Of a stretch of 64,000 bases of DNA, positions 1 through 6,778 are shown piece after piece. A program made the translations under genes and the position numbers. Source of the stretch: a virus; IMG/VR virus record IMGVR_UViG_3300019888_000002, positions 62,001-126,000 of that record, one strand, 5' to 3'. Each line of letters begins with the position of its first letter. Positions within the stretch are counted from its first letter, which is position 1. The notes beneath the pieces are model-generated. The model worked only from the letters and a program-made list of their open reading frames with translations. It was not told where the DNA came from and ran no database searches.

Positions 1-29
1 GCGAGGCCCGGTGCCTTGCTCGTAATAGA

Positions 30-60
30 ACTGTACCACAGATGTACCTAGGGTTGTCAA
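30..60 (-). promoter_or_regulatory. Leftward promoter, twin-GTAC type, reading out of the window
   Basis: On the minus strand: TTGACA (55-60), a 19-bp spacer and an extended -10 TGGTACAGT (hexamer at 30-35). GTAC at 33-36 (in the -10) and at 44-47 (in the spacer) are 11 bp apart, the arrangement seen at most promoters of this window. It would drive a gene left of base 1. No transcript data; the call rests on the box match and the repeated design. Confidence 0.7.
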
Positions 61-76
61 CCCCCGAACCGAAAGC

Positions 77-110
77 AAAAATCCCCTCTCCCGCGAGGGG
101 AGAGGGGATT
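77..110 (-). terminator. Rho-independent terminator
   Basis: A 13-bp perfect GC-rich stem (81-110 region, loop GCGAG) is followed on the minus strand by a run of five T. It sits just after the stop of the 64-aa gene at 119-313, so it ends that leftward transcript before the next promoter at 30-60. Confidence 0.9.
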
Positions 111-118
111 CCGGGGAA

Positions 119-313
119 TCAGGCGTTGATCAGGAACTTCACGCCGTTACGGTCCTGGCGGAAGTCGCGACGGTCACGACGGTGGCTGGAAGCCTTGACG
201 ACCTTGCGAACGCGAGCAACCTTGCGGCTCTGCACGATGTGATCACAATGACCGTCGCACTTGCCGTGGAAGATGTCCAGCTCGTCGGCGGTGGTGTTGT
301 GAAGGGCTCGCAT
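119..313 (-). CDS. Small basic protein of unknown function
   Basis: 64 aa. The N-terminal half holds a C-x3-C-x-H cluster (CDGHCDH) that could bind a metal; the middle is rich in Arg and Lys, which suggests contact with nucleic acid. The start is fixed by the leader GAAAGGAACCCCC directly before ATG. It is a single-gene unit with its own promoter (343-378) and terminator (77-110). No family recognised. Confidence 0.8.
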   Translation of the reverse strand: MRALHNTTADELDIFHGKCDGHCDHIVQSRKVARVRKVVKASSHRRDRRDFRQDRNGVKFLINA

Positions 314-342
314 CGGGGGTTCCTTTCGTTGTTCTTGCTTGT

Positions 343-378
343 GTACTCATACTGTACCACAGATTTAGGAAGCCGCAA
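343..378 (-). promoter_or_regulatory. Promoter of the 64-aa basic protein gene, twin-GTAC type
   Basis: Minus strand: TTGCGG (373-378), 16-bp spacer, extended -10 TGGTACAGT (hexamer 351-356). The second GTAC box lies 11 bp downstream (343-346), near the expected start of transcription. The start codon at 313 is about 30 nt further on. Confidence 0.65.
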
Positions 379-580
379 CGGTCGATTCCTGGAGGGCTCG
401 CTGAATCGTCGCGGCGATCATCTCCTCGGTGGCCCCGGCCGACCGGGCCTCGTTGGCCCAGCTGATCTGAGCGGCTCTTCGAGTCCGGATCAGGTCCCGA
501 TCAGCGTTCTCCAGCGCGGCCTGATAGAGACGCTGGGTGGAGTCGTGAACGCGCCCCAGGGACTGGTCGAGAGACGACAT
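365..580 (-). CDS. Small alpha-helical protein of unknown function
   Basis: 71 aa, Ala/Arg/Glu-rich and predicted mainly helical. The ATG at 580 was chosen over an upstream in-frame ATG because GGAAGGAAACCAC lies just before it and the promoter -10 at 618-623 overlaps the longer version. The 3' end overlaps the -35 region of the next promoter. No domain recognised. Confidence 0.75.
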   Translation of the reverse strand: MSSLDQSLGRVHDSTQRLYQAALENADRDLIRTRRAAQISWANEARSAGATEEMIAATIQRALQESTVAAS

Positions 581-609
581 GTGGTTTCCTTCCGAGAGGT
601 TCTTGCCTG

Positions 610-624
610 TACCCATACAGTACC
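610..624 (-). promoter_or_regulatory. Promoter -10 region with twin GTAC boxes
   Basis: Minus strand TGGTACTGT (hexamer 618-623) with GTAC boxes at 621-624 and 610-613, 11 bp apart. No good -35 is visible. It precedes the 71-aa gene by about 40 nt. Confidence 0.55.
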
Positions 625-662
625 ACAAATGAACTACATGCACGCCCGAACGGACCGGGGTT

Positions 663-743
663 TTACATCTCGTACCAGTGCGAATCCAACTGACCTGTTG
701 CCCGCCCGAACTCCAGAATTCTTTCCAGTTCCTCGTTGCTCAT
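663..743 (-). CDS. 26-aa microprotein
   Basis: A 26-codon frame starting MSNEELERIL and ending in TAA. GAGAGGACACGACG precedes the ATG, a reasonable ribosome binding site. It is acidic and probably one amphipathic helix. It lies between the 247-aa gene upstream and the promoter at 610-624. Short length makes this tentative, but it fills the only gap here. Confidence 0.5.
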   Translation of the reverse strand: MSNEELERILEFGRATGQLDSHWYEM

Positions 744-782
744 CGTCGTGTCCTCTCGTGTGAAGTAGAGCGTGAAGTGGCC

Positions 783-803
783 GGGGAGGTTGCCCCCCTC
801 CCC
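783..803 (-). other. GC-rich hairpin after the 247-aa gene
   Basis: GGGGAGG and CCTCCCC (783-789, 797-803) form a 7-bp stem just past the stop at 813. There is no T-tract, so it is either a weak terminator or an RNA-stabilising hairpin. Confidence 0.35.
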
Positions 804-812
804 GACATCCGA

Positions 813-1556
813 TCAGGAGAACTGTACGTAGAAGGCGGGACGGTCCCGACGATCCTTCTCGACTGCCTTCAGGTCTCGCTTGTTCTTCGCGGCTGCCTTG
901 TCCTCGAATCCCTTGAGCACCTCGATGAAGTCCCTCCCATGCTTGGCAGCAACGGCCCGAGCGATCCGGTCTGCTGTATTGATCCACTCGGCAGCGTCGG
1001 GGTGCGTCTGGCCGTACCAGAGAAGACTGGCCAGACCGGACACTGCTTCGAGTTCCGCGCCCCGCTCGGTCTTGAACATCATCTCGCCGGTCGTCGGATC
1101 GTTGAGCTGCTTGGCGTTCTTCTCGATGTTCTTGGCTGCCCGCTCCGCACGAACCTGCTCCAGGCGACGGTCCTCGTCGGTCTTGATCGTCCCCGGACGG
1201 CTGGTCATCTCGACCGGAGCGTCCGGGTAGCACCAGGTGCACGCCTTGTTGCCTGCGGCGGCGATGATCTCGTCCTGAGCCTGCCCGCTGAATTCGGTGA
1301 GCCACACGTACTCGGTGGTAATGAAGCACGATCCGCAATGAGTGCTGGTGTGCACGTGCCCCCCGGTGTTGTTGACCAGGAAGGCCCGCTCCCATCCGCC
1401 CCGCGCCGCGAAGACCTCGTTGAGGTAGTCCTGACGCTTGCGAACCTCGGCCAGCTTGGCTGCCAACACGGCCTCTTCGCCACCGAGCTTGGACAACTCG
1501 CGATCGATGTCTGCTGGGGTGCGAACCTGGTCTGTGTGGCGGATCGTGGTGGTCAT
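813..1556 (-). CDS. Cys-motif protein of unknown function
   Basis: 247 aa. Residues about 10-50 look like a coiled coil; two CxxC pairs follow (CGSC and CTWC), consistent with a zinc ribbon, then a long charged helical C-terminus rich in Lys, Arg and Asp. The ATG at 1556 follows the leader GAAAGGAACCCCC; the longer in-frame start would overlap the promoter at 1596-1625. It is transcribed alone. No family recognised. Confidence 0.8.
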   Translation of the reverse strand: MTTTIRHTDQVRTPADIDRELSKLGGEEAVLAAKLAEVRKRQDYLNEVFAARGGWERAFLVNNTGGHVHTSTHCGSCFITTEYVWLTEFSGQAQDEIIAAAGNKACTWCYPDAPVEMTSRPGTIKTDEDRRLEQVRAERAAKNIEKNAKQLNDPTTGEMMFKTERGAELEAVSGLASLLWYGQTHPDAAEWINTADRIARAVAAKHGRDFIEVLKGFEDKAAAKNKRDLKAVEKDRRDRPAFYVQFS

Positions 1557-1595
1557 CGCGGGGGTTCCTTTCAAGTGGTCTTGCTTACAACTCCT

Positions 1596-1625
1596 ATAGT
1601 ACAGGAGTGGTACAGCACCTGTCAA
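1596..1625 (-). promoter_or_regulatory. Promoter of the 247-aa gene, twin-GTAC type
   Basis: Minus strand: TTGACA (1620-1625), 18-bp spacer, TACTAT (1596-1601). GTAC boxes at 1599-1602 and 1610-1613 are 11 bp apart. One of the best sigma70-like matches in the window. Confidence 0.8.
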
Positions 1626-1665
1626 CACATGTACCCAAACTGACCCAAGCCTGTGCTTATCGAAA

Positions 1666-1860
1666 CTAACGATCCGCCTGACCTGGGGAAACAGGAACCG
1701 ATACCTCGATCTCGTCGGCCAACTCCCGCAACCACCGAGCTACTCGGGCTGGAGTGTGATTGACCCCGGTCATCTTGGACTCGGGATTCTCCGGCCCACC
1801 ACCGATGTAGACCGAGACATGAATGTTCCCGAATCGATCGACCTTGTGCTGAAAACTCAT
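1666..1860 (-). CDS. Small protein of unknown function
   Basis: 64 aa. Its ATG overlaps the stop of the upstream gene (ATGA at 1860), so translation is probably coupled. The C-terminal half (ARVARWLRELADEIEV) reads as one amphipathic helix; the N-terminal half is probably a small beta hairpin. No family recognised. Confidence 0.75.
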   Translation of the reverse strand: MSFQHKVDRFGNIHVSVYIGGGPENPESKMTGVNHTPARVARWLRELADEIEVSVPVSPGQADR

Positions 1861-2177
1861 CAGACCTCGGCTCCCGAGGTCACCAGCCTGCGCAGGGCAG
1901 TCTTGATGCTGGTCTCCCCGACCACGGTCAGGACCCGCTCGTCACGGCCCTCGAGCACGACGATCTCCTTGGTCGTGTTCGGCACGGCCTCGATGAAGAA
2001 GCGCGTCGGCAGCCAGGTCGGCCGGGAGGTCTGCGGGCTACCGGTACCGGACTGCGTGGTGTCACGACGGACTCCTCCACCGACGGCCTGCTCGATCCGG
2101 TAGGTCCCGTCCATCAGCTCCACTGCGCGGAGCCTGAGATCGGTGAGGGTGTCGGTATGGTAGACGGTCTTGCTCAT
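1860..2177 (-). CDS. Protein of unknown function
   Basis: 105 aa, mostly beta-strand character, no cysteines or membrane segment. The start follows AAAGGAACCCCC. First gene of a two-gene unit with the 64-aa gene. No domain recognised. Confidence 0.75.
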   Translation of the reverse strand: MSKTVYHTDTLTDLRLRAVELMDGTYRIEQAVGGGVRRDTTQSGTGSPQTSRPTWLPTRFFIEAVPNTTKEIVVLEGRDERVLTVVGETSIKTALRRLVTSGAEV

Positions 2178-2221
2178 AGCGGGGGTTCCTTTGCTGGGGA
2201 GTGAAAGTGTCGGCGCGCGTG

Positions 2222-2497
2222 TCAGCGGGCGAGGTACCGGGTCCAGGCCCCGTTACCGGTGGCGAGCACGAACTGGTGGCGCACCATCCATCGGATGACC
2301 ACCGAGGTGTCCTGGTAGTCGGCCTTGACCTTGCGTGCCAGCTCCGAGATCGTCCAGGTCTTGGCCGGATCGGCCCGGAGCACGGCCTCGATCGGATCGG
2401 CGAGGTCCCACTGGGTGTCGGTCATCTCCCCGGCGAGGTACGCGGCGAGGCCGTCGTTGGCGGAGTCTCGGACATCTTGGTCGGCTGCACAGATCAT
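2222..2497 (-). CDS. Possible winged-helix DNA-binding protein
   Basis: 91 aa. The part from about residue 45 (TWTISELARKV... VVIRWMVRH ... WTRYLAR) has the helix-turn-helix plus wing pattern of small regulators; this is inference from pattern only. The ATG at 2497 follows GAAAGGAACCG. Own promoter at 2534-2569. Confidence 0.7.
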   Translation of the reverse strand: MICAADQDVRDSANDGLAAYLAGEMTDTQWDLADPIEAVLRADPAKTWTISELARKVKADYQDTSVVIRWMVRHQFVLATGNGAWTRYLAR

Positions 2498-2533
2498 GAT
2501 GCGGTTCCTTTCGATGGGTCCTGCTCTTTGTGT

Positions 2534-2569
2534 GTACTGTTACTGTACCACAATTGAGCTAGTGTGCAA
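2534..2569 (-). promoter_or_regulatory. Promoter of the winged-helix-like gene, twin-GTAC type
   Basis: Minus strand: TTGCAC (2564-2569), 16-bp spacer, TGGTACAGT (hexamer 2542-2547), second GTAC 11 bp downstream (2534-2537). Confidence 0.65.
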
Positions 2570-2575
2570 CCCCTT

Positions 2576-2893
2576 TTACGAGACTCTCTGGAAACACTCC
2601 AGGACGGCCTTGGTGACGGCCTTCTCGATATCGTCGTGCCCGAGCGCGGGGAAGCGCTTGAGCAACTCCCCCATCCGCTGCGCCAGGGCCTGACCCTCTT
2701 CGGTCTCGTAGAGGAACTCCTGGACCACGAAGGTGGCCACCTCGGTGACCCCCCGATCCAGCGCCTCGGCAATCTTCTCGGCGAGCGCGTTCTCCACGCT
2801 GTCCGAAGCCACCGAAAAGGTGAAGGCGGCCGGGGTCGGCTCCTGCTGCTCGGTGAAGTACTTGCGAAGTCGTTCCCGCAGATTCATGTTCAT
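2576..2893 (-). CDS. Helical protein with KRFPAL motif
   Basis: 105 aa. Starts MNMNLRERLRKYF after AAAGGATCGTCCG. The middle is a helical bundle-like region; the C-terminus carries LLKRFPALGHDD, a motif shared with the neighbouring 67-aa protein and encoded by a near-identical 26-bp sequence. Its start overlaps the stop of the 115-aa gene (ATGA). Function unknown. Confidence 0.75.
   Translation of the reverse strand: MNMNLRERLRKYFTEQQEPTPAAFTFSVASDSVENALAEKIAEALDRGVTEVATFVVQEFLYETEEGQALAQRMGELLKRFPALGHDDIEKAVTKAVLECFQRVS
2641..2659. repeat. Direct repeat copy 1 (KRFPAL-coding)
   Basis: CGAGCGCGGGGAAGCGCTT here and at 3257-3275 is identical; with the flank TCGTGC the match runs to 26 bases with one difference. 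Both copies encode the KRFPAL motif in the same frame. Confidence 0.7.
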
Positions 2894-3237
2894 CGGACGA
2901 TCCTTTGAGGGGAGAGTTTGTCTCGGAGAATCGGAATCAGCTCCCCAAGATGTTTCCGGGTCGACGGCCACGGGACCACGTTGGCCGGGATCGTCGGGTC
3001 CGGGTAGTAGGGGGCAGGCAGATAGACCGAGTACGCCTCGAAGGAGACCGCGATCGAGAGCACATGATCCCCGGCGTAGCTCCCCTGCGTGACCCTGGTC
3101 AGGCCCAGAAGATACCGGGTCCCGTCCCCCGGCTGCCACACGGTGCCGATCTCGCCCAGGGTCTCGATCAGGTGCTGCGCCACGGCCGCGAGGTCCCGGG
3201 AGGGGTCGGTTGCCTCGTTCTCGAAAGACCGAGTCAT
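2890..3237 (-). CDS. Protein of unknown function
   Basis: 115 aa. Begins MTRSFENEATDPSRD; the ATG at 3237 overlaps the upstream stop (ATGA), so a longer in-frame start was not used. It has a mixed alpha/beta look with a Pro/Tyr-rich stretch (YLPAPYYPDPTIP). No domain recognised. Confidence 0.75.
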   Translation of the reverse strand: MTRSFENEATDPSRDLAAVAQHLIETLGEIGTVWQPGDGTRYLLGLTRVTQGSYAGDHVLSIAVSFEAYSVYLPAPYYPDPTIPANVVPWPSTRKHLGELIPILRDKLSPQRIVR

Positions 3238-3437
3238 CGTGTGCGCTCGTCGTGCTCGAGCGCGGGGAAGCGCTTCCACTCCTCGGGCAGGAAACCACCC
3301 TTGGACAACCATTCGTCCAGGGCCGAGACGGCCTCGGACATGTCCTGTGCGGCATCGAGCGCGGTCTCGTCGTTCTCAGCGTTCGAGAACGTCTCCCGAG
3401 CTTCTCGCAGAGTGCTCAGGGCTGTATTCGGGTCCAT
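3234..3437 (-). CDS. Small acidic protein with KRFPAL motif
   Basis: 67 aa, acidic and helical, with EEWKRFPALEHDERTR at the C-terminus, matching the motif of the 105-aa protein two genes away. GAGGAGAACCCCCACG precedes the ATG. It starts 62 nt inside the 3' end of the upstream gene. Confidence 0.7.
   Translation of the reverse strand: MDPNTALSTLREARETFSNAENDETALDAAQDMSEAVSALDEWLSKGGFLPEEWKRFPALEHDERTR
3257..3275. repeat. Direct repeat copy 2 (KRFPAL-coding)
   Basis: Second copy of the 19-bp identical sequence also found at 2641-2659. Confidence 0.7.
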
Positions 3438-3597
3438 CGTGGGGGTTCTCCTCTAGGTCTTCGGTCTCGATGAAGCGGGCACCGCATTCGATGCACACCG
3501 ACAATATGGGGGTTCCGTCGTCCCCGGTCTCGGAGACCGTGACGTAGTGGGTGTAATGCCGGTTCGGTGTCATTCCCACGAGCGAAATCACGATCAT
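3376..3597 (-). CDS. Small CxxC protein
   Basis: 73 aa. MIVISLVGMTPNRHYTHYVT forms the N-terminus; CIEC lies in the middle and could be half of a metal site. A GGAGGAACCTGCC site precedes ATG 3597. The last 62 nt overlap the start of the next gene in another frame. Function unknown. Confidence 0.65.
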   Translation of the reverse strand: MIVISLVGMTPNRHYTHYVTVSETGDDGTPILSVCIECGARFIETEDLEENPHDGPEYSPEHSARSSGDVLER

Positions 3598-3682
3598 GGC
3601 AGGTTCCTCCGAATGAAACATCTGTGGGGGTGGAGAGGAATGTACCGAACCCGGGAAGAGCTGTGTGAGGATTCGCCGAGAC

Positions 3683-3703
3683 GGGGCTCCGTGTCGGAGC
3701 CCC
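3683..3703 (-). terminator. Perfect hairpin after the 111-aa gene
   Basis: GGGGCTCCG / CGGAGCCCC, 9-bp perfect stem with a 3-nt loop, 8 nt after the stop at 3711. No T-tract follows, so this is a probable but not certain terminator. Confidence 0.55.
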
Positions 3704-3710
3704 GCCGATC

Positions 3711-4046
3711 TCAGACGTACTTGCGGGCGATCTCGACCATCGTCTCGGCGTAGATGTCCTTGGCGTCTTCGAGGGACTCCCACTCGAAGGTGCGCTTGTT
3801 CAGGAACCCGATCGACATGTCGTAGAGGTCGAACGGGGTGAGTGTGATCGTGACCCGCATGATGCGGACCTGACGGGTGCCCGGCTTGACGATCCGGGCG
3901 TCGAAGGTGAGCGCGTCCCGGTAGTAGGCGAGGTTGTGTGCTCCCATTCCCATCAGGGTGGCCACACCGAGCTGACGCTTGATCTCGAGCGGAACACGGG
4001 CCGAGGACTCGGTGGCGGCGATGTTGGCGGGGATGAAGGAGGACAT
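3711..4046 (-). CDS. Protein of unknown function
   Basis: 111 aa. Start ATG 4046 follows GAAAGGAACCCCCC. Central beta strands (TRQVRIMRVTITLTPFDLYDM) followed by a C-terminal helix. A single-gene unit bounded by a promoter (4071-4086) and a hairpin (3683-3703). No family recognised. Confidence 0.8.
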   Translation of the reverse strand: MSSFIPANIAATESSARVPLEIKRQLGVATLMGMGAHNLAYYRDALTFDARIVKPGTRQVRIMRVTITLTPFDLYDMSIGFLNKRTFEWESLEDAKDIYAETMVEIARKYV

Positions 4047-4070
4047 TGTGGGGGGTTCCTTTCGCTTGGT

Positions 4071-4086
4071 GTACCACCACTGTACC
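4071..4086 (-). promoter_or_regulatory. Promoter -10 region with twin GTAC boxes
   Basis: Minus strand TGGTACAGT (hexamer 4079-4084) with GTAC at 4082-4085 and at 4071-4074, 11 bp apart. No clear -35. Serves the 111-aa gene. Confidence 0.6.
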
Positions 4087-4133
4087 ATAGATATCTCGGG
4101 AGGAGAACCCCCCCCCACAATGTCAGGGATCGA

Positions 4134-4583
4134 TCAGGACCCGAACGACCCGGTCGGGATCATGCCACCCAGCCCGGTCGACGGATCAGACTGCCGCTGA
4201 GGTGGTGTCTTCTGATACGCCGGACCCTGGTGTGGCTTGGACCCCGGCAACGATCCACCGGGCACCACGACCCATTGCTTGCCCATCGAGAAGCTCTGGC
4301 AGCCCCACGACACGCTGTAACCACCTCCGGGGACATCGGTATAGGTCACCGTCGCCGTGCTCCGTGGCGGGACCCGCAGAGTGATGGTGTCGAAGTACAC
4401 CGGCCCCGAAGCCTGAGCCGCACAAGAGGTGGCATCGTAATCGTTGTTCGTGAACGTGAACGTGAGAGCGTTGAGACTCGGTGTCGCGGTGAGAGGAACG
4501 ACAGCGGCATCGGCTGCCCCCACCCCCAGCACCAACGCCGACACCAACGCGCCCATCGAGACCAGCAGAGTGCGAACCTTCAT
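4134..4583 (-). CDS. Exported protein with signal peptide
   Basis: 149 aa. MKVRTLL then a hydrophobic stretch (VSMGALVSALVLGVGAADA) is a typical Sec signal peptide, cut probably after ADA near residue 27. The mature part is beta-rich with two cysteines (SCAAQ, WGCQS) that could pair outside the cell, and ends in a Pro/Gly/Ser-rich tail. An AGAGGA site precedes ATG. Likely secreted or surface-located in the infected cell; the role is unknown. Confidence 0.8.
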   Translation of the reverse strand: MKVRTLLVSMGALVSALVLGVGAADAAVVPLTATPSLNALTFTFTNNDYDATSCAAQASGPVYFDTITLRVPPRSTATVTYTDVPGGGYSVSWGCQSFSMGKQWVVVPGGSLPGSKPHQGPAYQKTPPQRQSDPSTGLGGMIPTGSFGS

Positions 4584-4657
4584 GAATCGAATCCTCTTCT
4601 TCTAGGTCCCCGACCCATAGGCACAAGATGTGTCCAAGCTGATCAGTGTGCCCGGTT

Positions 4658-4975
4658 TCACGATTTCTCGTGCTTGTACTGCTTGATCTTCTGAAGAACG
4701 AACGCAACATCGTCCGAACCACTGACCAAATTGTCACGAAGCCATACCTGGAACCCGTCGAGCTGGTCGAAATGATCGGTTTCGAGCACCTCGTCCCAGG
4801 TGATATGCACAGCCGTGTCATCGGCTTCGATCCTGGCCCGGTCCATGTAGGAACCCTGCGGCCCCGACACCTGGAACATTCCGATCAACTGTTCGAGGTC
4901 GCCCACGACTCCGGGAGTCGGGATGCTCATGTGGTGTCGAAGAATGTGCTCGACGCCGGTCGTCACGTTGGTCAT
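4658..4975 (-). CDS. Protein of unknown function
   Basis: 105 aa, acidic alpha/beta protein. ATGA overlap with the upstream 106-aa gene at 4972-4975 suggests coupled translation. No domain recognised. Confidence 0.75.
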   Translation of the reverse strand: MTNVTTGVEHILRHHMSIPTPGVVGDLEQLIGMFQVSGPQGSYMDRARIEADDTAVHITWDEVLETDHFDQLDGFQVWLRDNLVSGSDDVAFVLQKIKQYKHEKS

Positions 4976-5292
4976 CGTTCTCCTGGATGGGTTGGTTGGC
5001 TCTCGTATCGTTTCTTGAGGCGGAGATAGTCGGCGTAGTCGGGATCGTCCTCACGATTGACGTACTTGCCCTTATTCCACACGCATTCGGCCCTGCCGGT
5101 GCCGTACAGCAGGTCGTGACTGCTGATCACGTAGACGCTGCCCGGTGTGCCCTGCGTACTGGAATGGCGCGCATCGGGCATGTAGTCGGGCCATTCGCCC
5201 CTCTCCGGAACGACATGCGCCTCGTAGACCCTCTCGCCACCCTTCCCCTCGGTGAGATCCTCGTTGCCGGTGATGAACACGATCCAGCTCAT
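4972..5292 (-). CDS. Protein of unknown function
   Basis: 106 aa. Begins MSWIVFITGNEDLTEG, a beta strand and turn; ends in a charged helix (YADYLRLKKRYESQP). One of a run of coupled genes. No domain recognised. Confidence 0.75.
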   Translation of the reverse strand: MSWIVFITGNEDLTEGKGGERVYEAHVVPERGEWPDYMPDARHSSTQGTPGSVYVISSHDLLYGTGRAECVWNKGKYVNREDDPDYADYLRLKKRYESQPTHPGER

Positions 5293-5308
5293 GAGCGGTA
5301 ACTACCGT

Positions 5309-5581
5309 TCATCCGGGCGTCGGCTCGTATGCGGTGCGCTGACGTAACTCCTCGGGCTGCTCCCAGGCGTACCAGGGTTCGCTACTGGAGGTCTTGTCGA
5401 TGGGTGGCCCTTCGGTCGGCCCGCCATAGGTGTCGAATCGGTCGGTGTGCTTCTGGCACAGCGCACCCCAACCTCCACGAGTGGCGTGGCGGCGGAAGCC
5501 GCACCACCACACCGAACACAGGACATAGCCATCGGTACTCATCTTCGGTGGCCGCATGATGCTGTTCGCCCGTACCTTCAT
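5309..5581 (-). CDS. Putative zinc-finger protein
   Basis: 90 aa. C-x4-C ... C-x2-H (CSVWWC ... CQKH) near residues 22-44 is a likely zinc site. ATG 5581 has AAGGAGAG at the right distance, whereas the longer start at 5611 is a GTG inside the end of the upstream gene. C-terminus is Pro/Glu-rich. Function unknown. Confidence 0.7.
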   Translation of the reverse strand: MKVRANSIMRPPKMSTDGYVLCSVWWCGFRRHATRGGWGALCQKHTDRFDTYGGPTEGPPIDKTSSSEPWYAWEQPEELRQRTAYEPTPG

Positions 5582-5597
5582 CGAAAACTCTCCTTCT

Positions 5598-6104
5598 TCA
5601 TCGGTAGTCACCCTTCATCTCGAGGTTGCCTCCCTTGGCCTGGGCATCGACCCAGTGATCCCAGCCCGGCACGTGATAGGTGGGGATGCCGAACGACCTC
5701 CACAACTCCACGATGTGCGGGGCATCGTCCATGGCCGCCACGATCCGGAACCCGAGCTGCGTCACGAGATGGTCGTACATGTCGGTCTTGACCTCGGTGT
5801 CCGGACGGCCGTCGTCGTCGGCACGCATGATCGGCCCGTGATAAGGAACCGGCATGTGCTCGTTGAGCCAGGACACCGTGATCCCCCGGAACTTTTCCTT
5901 GCGGCCGGTGGCGACGATGACCACATGACCGTCGGCCACTGCACGCTCGCACCAATCCAGAGACTCCCGATGTGGAGGGCATCCCCTGGCCTCGAGGTGA
6001 AACAACTCGAAATCCTTGGGCTGGCTCAGCACATGATGACGAACACTGGAGACATCACAAAGGGCTCCGTCGAAATCGGCGATGACTGCCGTCTGTTCTG
6101 TCAT
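5598..6104 (-). CDS. HAD-family phosphatase, polynucleotide-kinase phosphatase-like
   Basis: 168 aa. D10-F-D12-G is HAD motif I; VIVATGR (about 62-68) is motif II; MDDAPHIVELWRS holds the late acidic motif. This layout matches the 3'-phosphatase domain of T4-type polynucleotide kinases and related phage HAD proteins. There is no kinase P-loop, so it is the phosphatase part only. Role in nucleic-acid end repair is inference; a nucleotidase is the alternative. The start overlaps the upstream stop (TGATG). Confidence 0.8.
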   Translation of the reverse strand: MTEQTAVIADFDGALCDVSSVRHHVLSQPKDFELFHLEARGCPPHRESLDWCERAVADGHVVIVATGRKEKFRGITVSWLNEHMPVPYHGPIMRADDDGRPDTEVKTDMYDHLVTQLGFRIVAAMDDAPHIVELWRSFGIPTYHVPGWDHWVDAQAKGGNLEMKGDYR

Positions 6105-6238
6105 CAGGCAGGCTGTGGAGCCAGGCCGAAACCGAACCAGGCGACTACTTGCTGCCAGGGACTGGGGCTCGGCCGAAAACTCGGGATGAAATGCTGGACG
6201 GTGTAGTGATGACGACCTTTGCCGGTTCTACGATGCAT
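6104..6238 (-). CDS. Small basic protein
   Basis: 44 aa: basic, His-rich N-terminus (MHRRTGKGRHHYT) and a hydrophobic, Trp-containing C-terminus (WQQVVAWFGFGLAP). The start is set by AAGGAACCCCC directly before ATG 6238. Its stop overlaps the HAD gene start. Function unknown. Confidence 0.65.
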   Translation of the reverse strand: MHRRTGKGRHHYTVQHFIPSFRPSPSPWQQVVAWFGFGLAPQPA

Positions 6239-6254
6239 TGGGGGTTCCTTCTGA

Positions 6255-6698
6255 CTAGTTGTGGGCGAGAAACTGGGGGCAGAGGTGGTTTGCGGCGATA
6301 CCGACGAACTTGTATGCCTGACCGAGAGAGATGCCCCCACCCGCAGCATGGCCACGGTCGCTGTTGGAGAACAGAGAATCGGCGGCCGAGCGCACGGAAA
6401 GGCCACCTTGCAGCATGTCGCACACGTCGGCGGCCGTCCCGTAGACACTGCCCCCGGGGCCGAAACCGATCCCGGCAGCGGACACCTCGAGTTCGAGAGA
6501 TTCCCGGGGGGTGAGGCTGGTGCTGTTGTTCAGGCCGAGCGAGTTGCCCCCGTTGGACTTCGGTCCGTCGGTGTGAGTGACGATGCTGAGCAGGACGACG
6601 ACGGCGATGACTCCGAGGATGATCACGAAAAGCTTGTTGTTGTTCATCTTCTTGCGGGGTCCGGCGACAAAGATCGGGGGAGCGTCGAAGTGCGACAT
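6255..6698 (-). CDS. Membrane-anchored DUF732-like protein
   Basis: 147 aa. Residues about 19-41 (NNNKLFVIILGVIAVVVLLS) form one membrane helix after a short cytoplasmic tail. The rest resembles the DUF732 domain of mycobacterial and related exported proteins: VCDMLQGGLS and the end FVGIAANHLCPQFL, two cysteines likely in a disulfide. The leader GAAAGGAACCCCC fixes ATG 6698. First gene of a unit with the 44-aa, HAD and zinc-finger genes. Possibly acts at the cell envelope; acquired-from-host origin is inference. Confidence 0.8.
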   Translation of the reverse strand: MSHFDAPPIFVAGPRKKMNNNKLFVIILGVIAVVVLLSIVTHTDGPKSNGGNSLGLNNSTSLTPRESLELEVSAAGIGFGPGGSVYGTAADVCDMLQGGLSVRSAADSLFSNSDRGHAAGGGISLGQAYKFVGIAANHLCPQFLAHN

Positions 6699-6745
6699 CG
6701 GGGGTTCCTTTCGGGGTGGGAGGCTCGGTGCCTCCTTCTACCGAA

Positions 6746-6775
6746 ACTGTACCAGAGATGTACCTACAAACACAA
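6746..6775 (-). promoter_or_regulatory. Promoter of the DUF732-like gene, twin-GTAC type
   Basis: Minus strand: TTGTGT (6770-6775), 18-bp spacer, TGGTACAGT (hexamer 6746-6751). GTAC boxes at 6749-6752 and 6760-6763 are 11 bp apart. Confidence 0.65.
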
Positions 6776-6778
6776 GGG

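Noticed and set aside
634-1395. 253-codon minus-strand frame overlapping the 247-aa gene
   Set aside because: Arg/Gly-rich out-of-frame reading of the 813-1556 gene; no leader before it, and a 26-aa frame at 663-743 fits the free space better.
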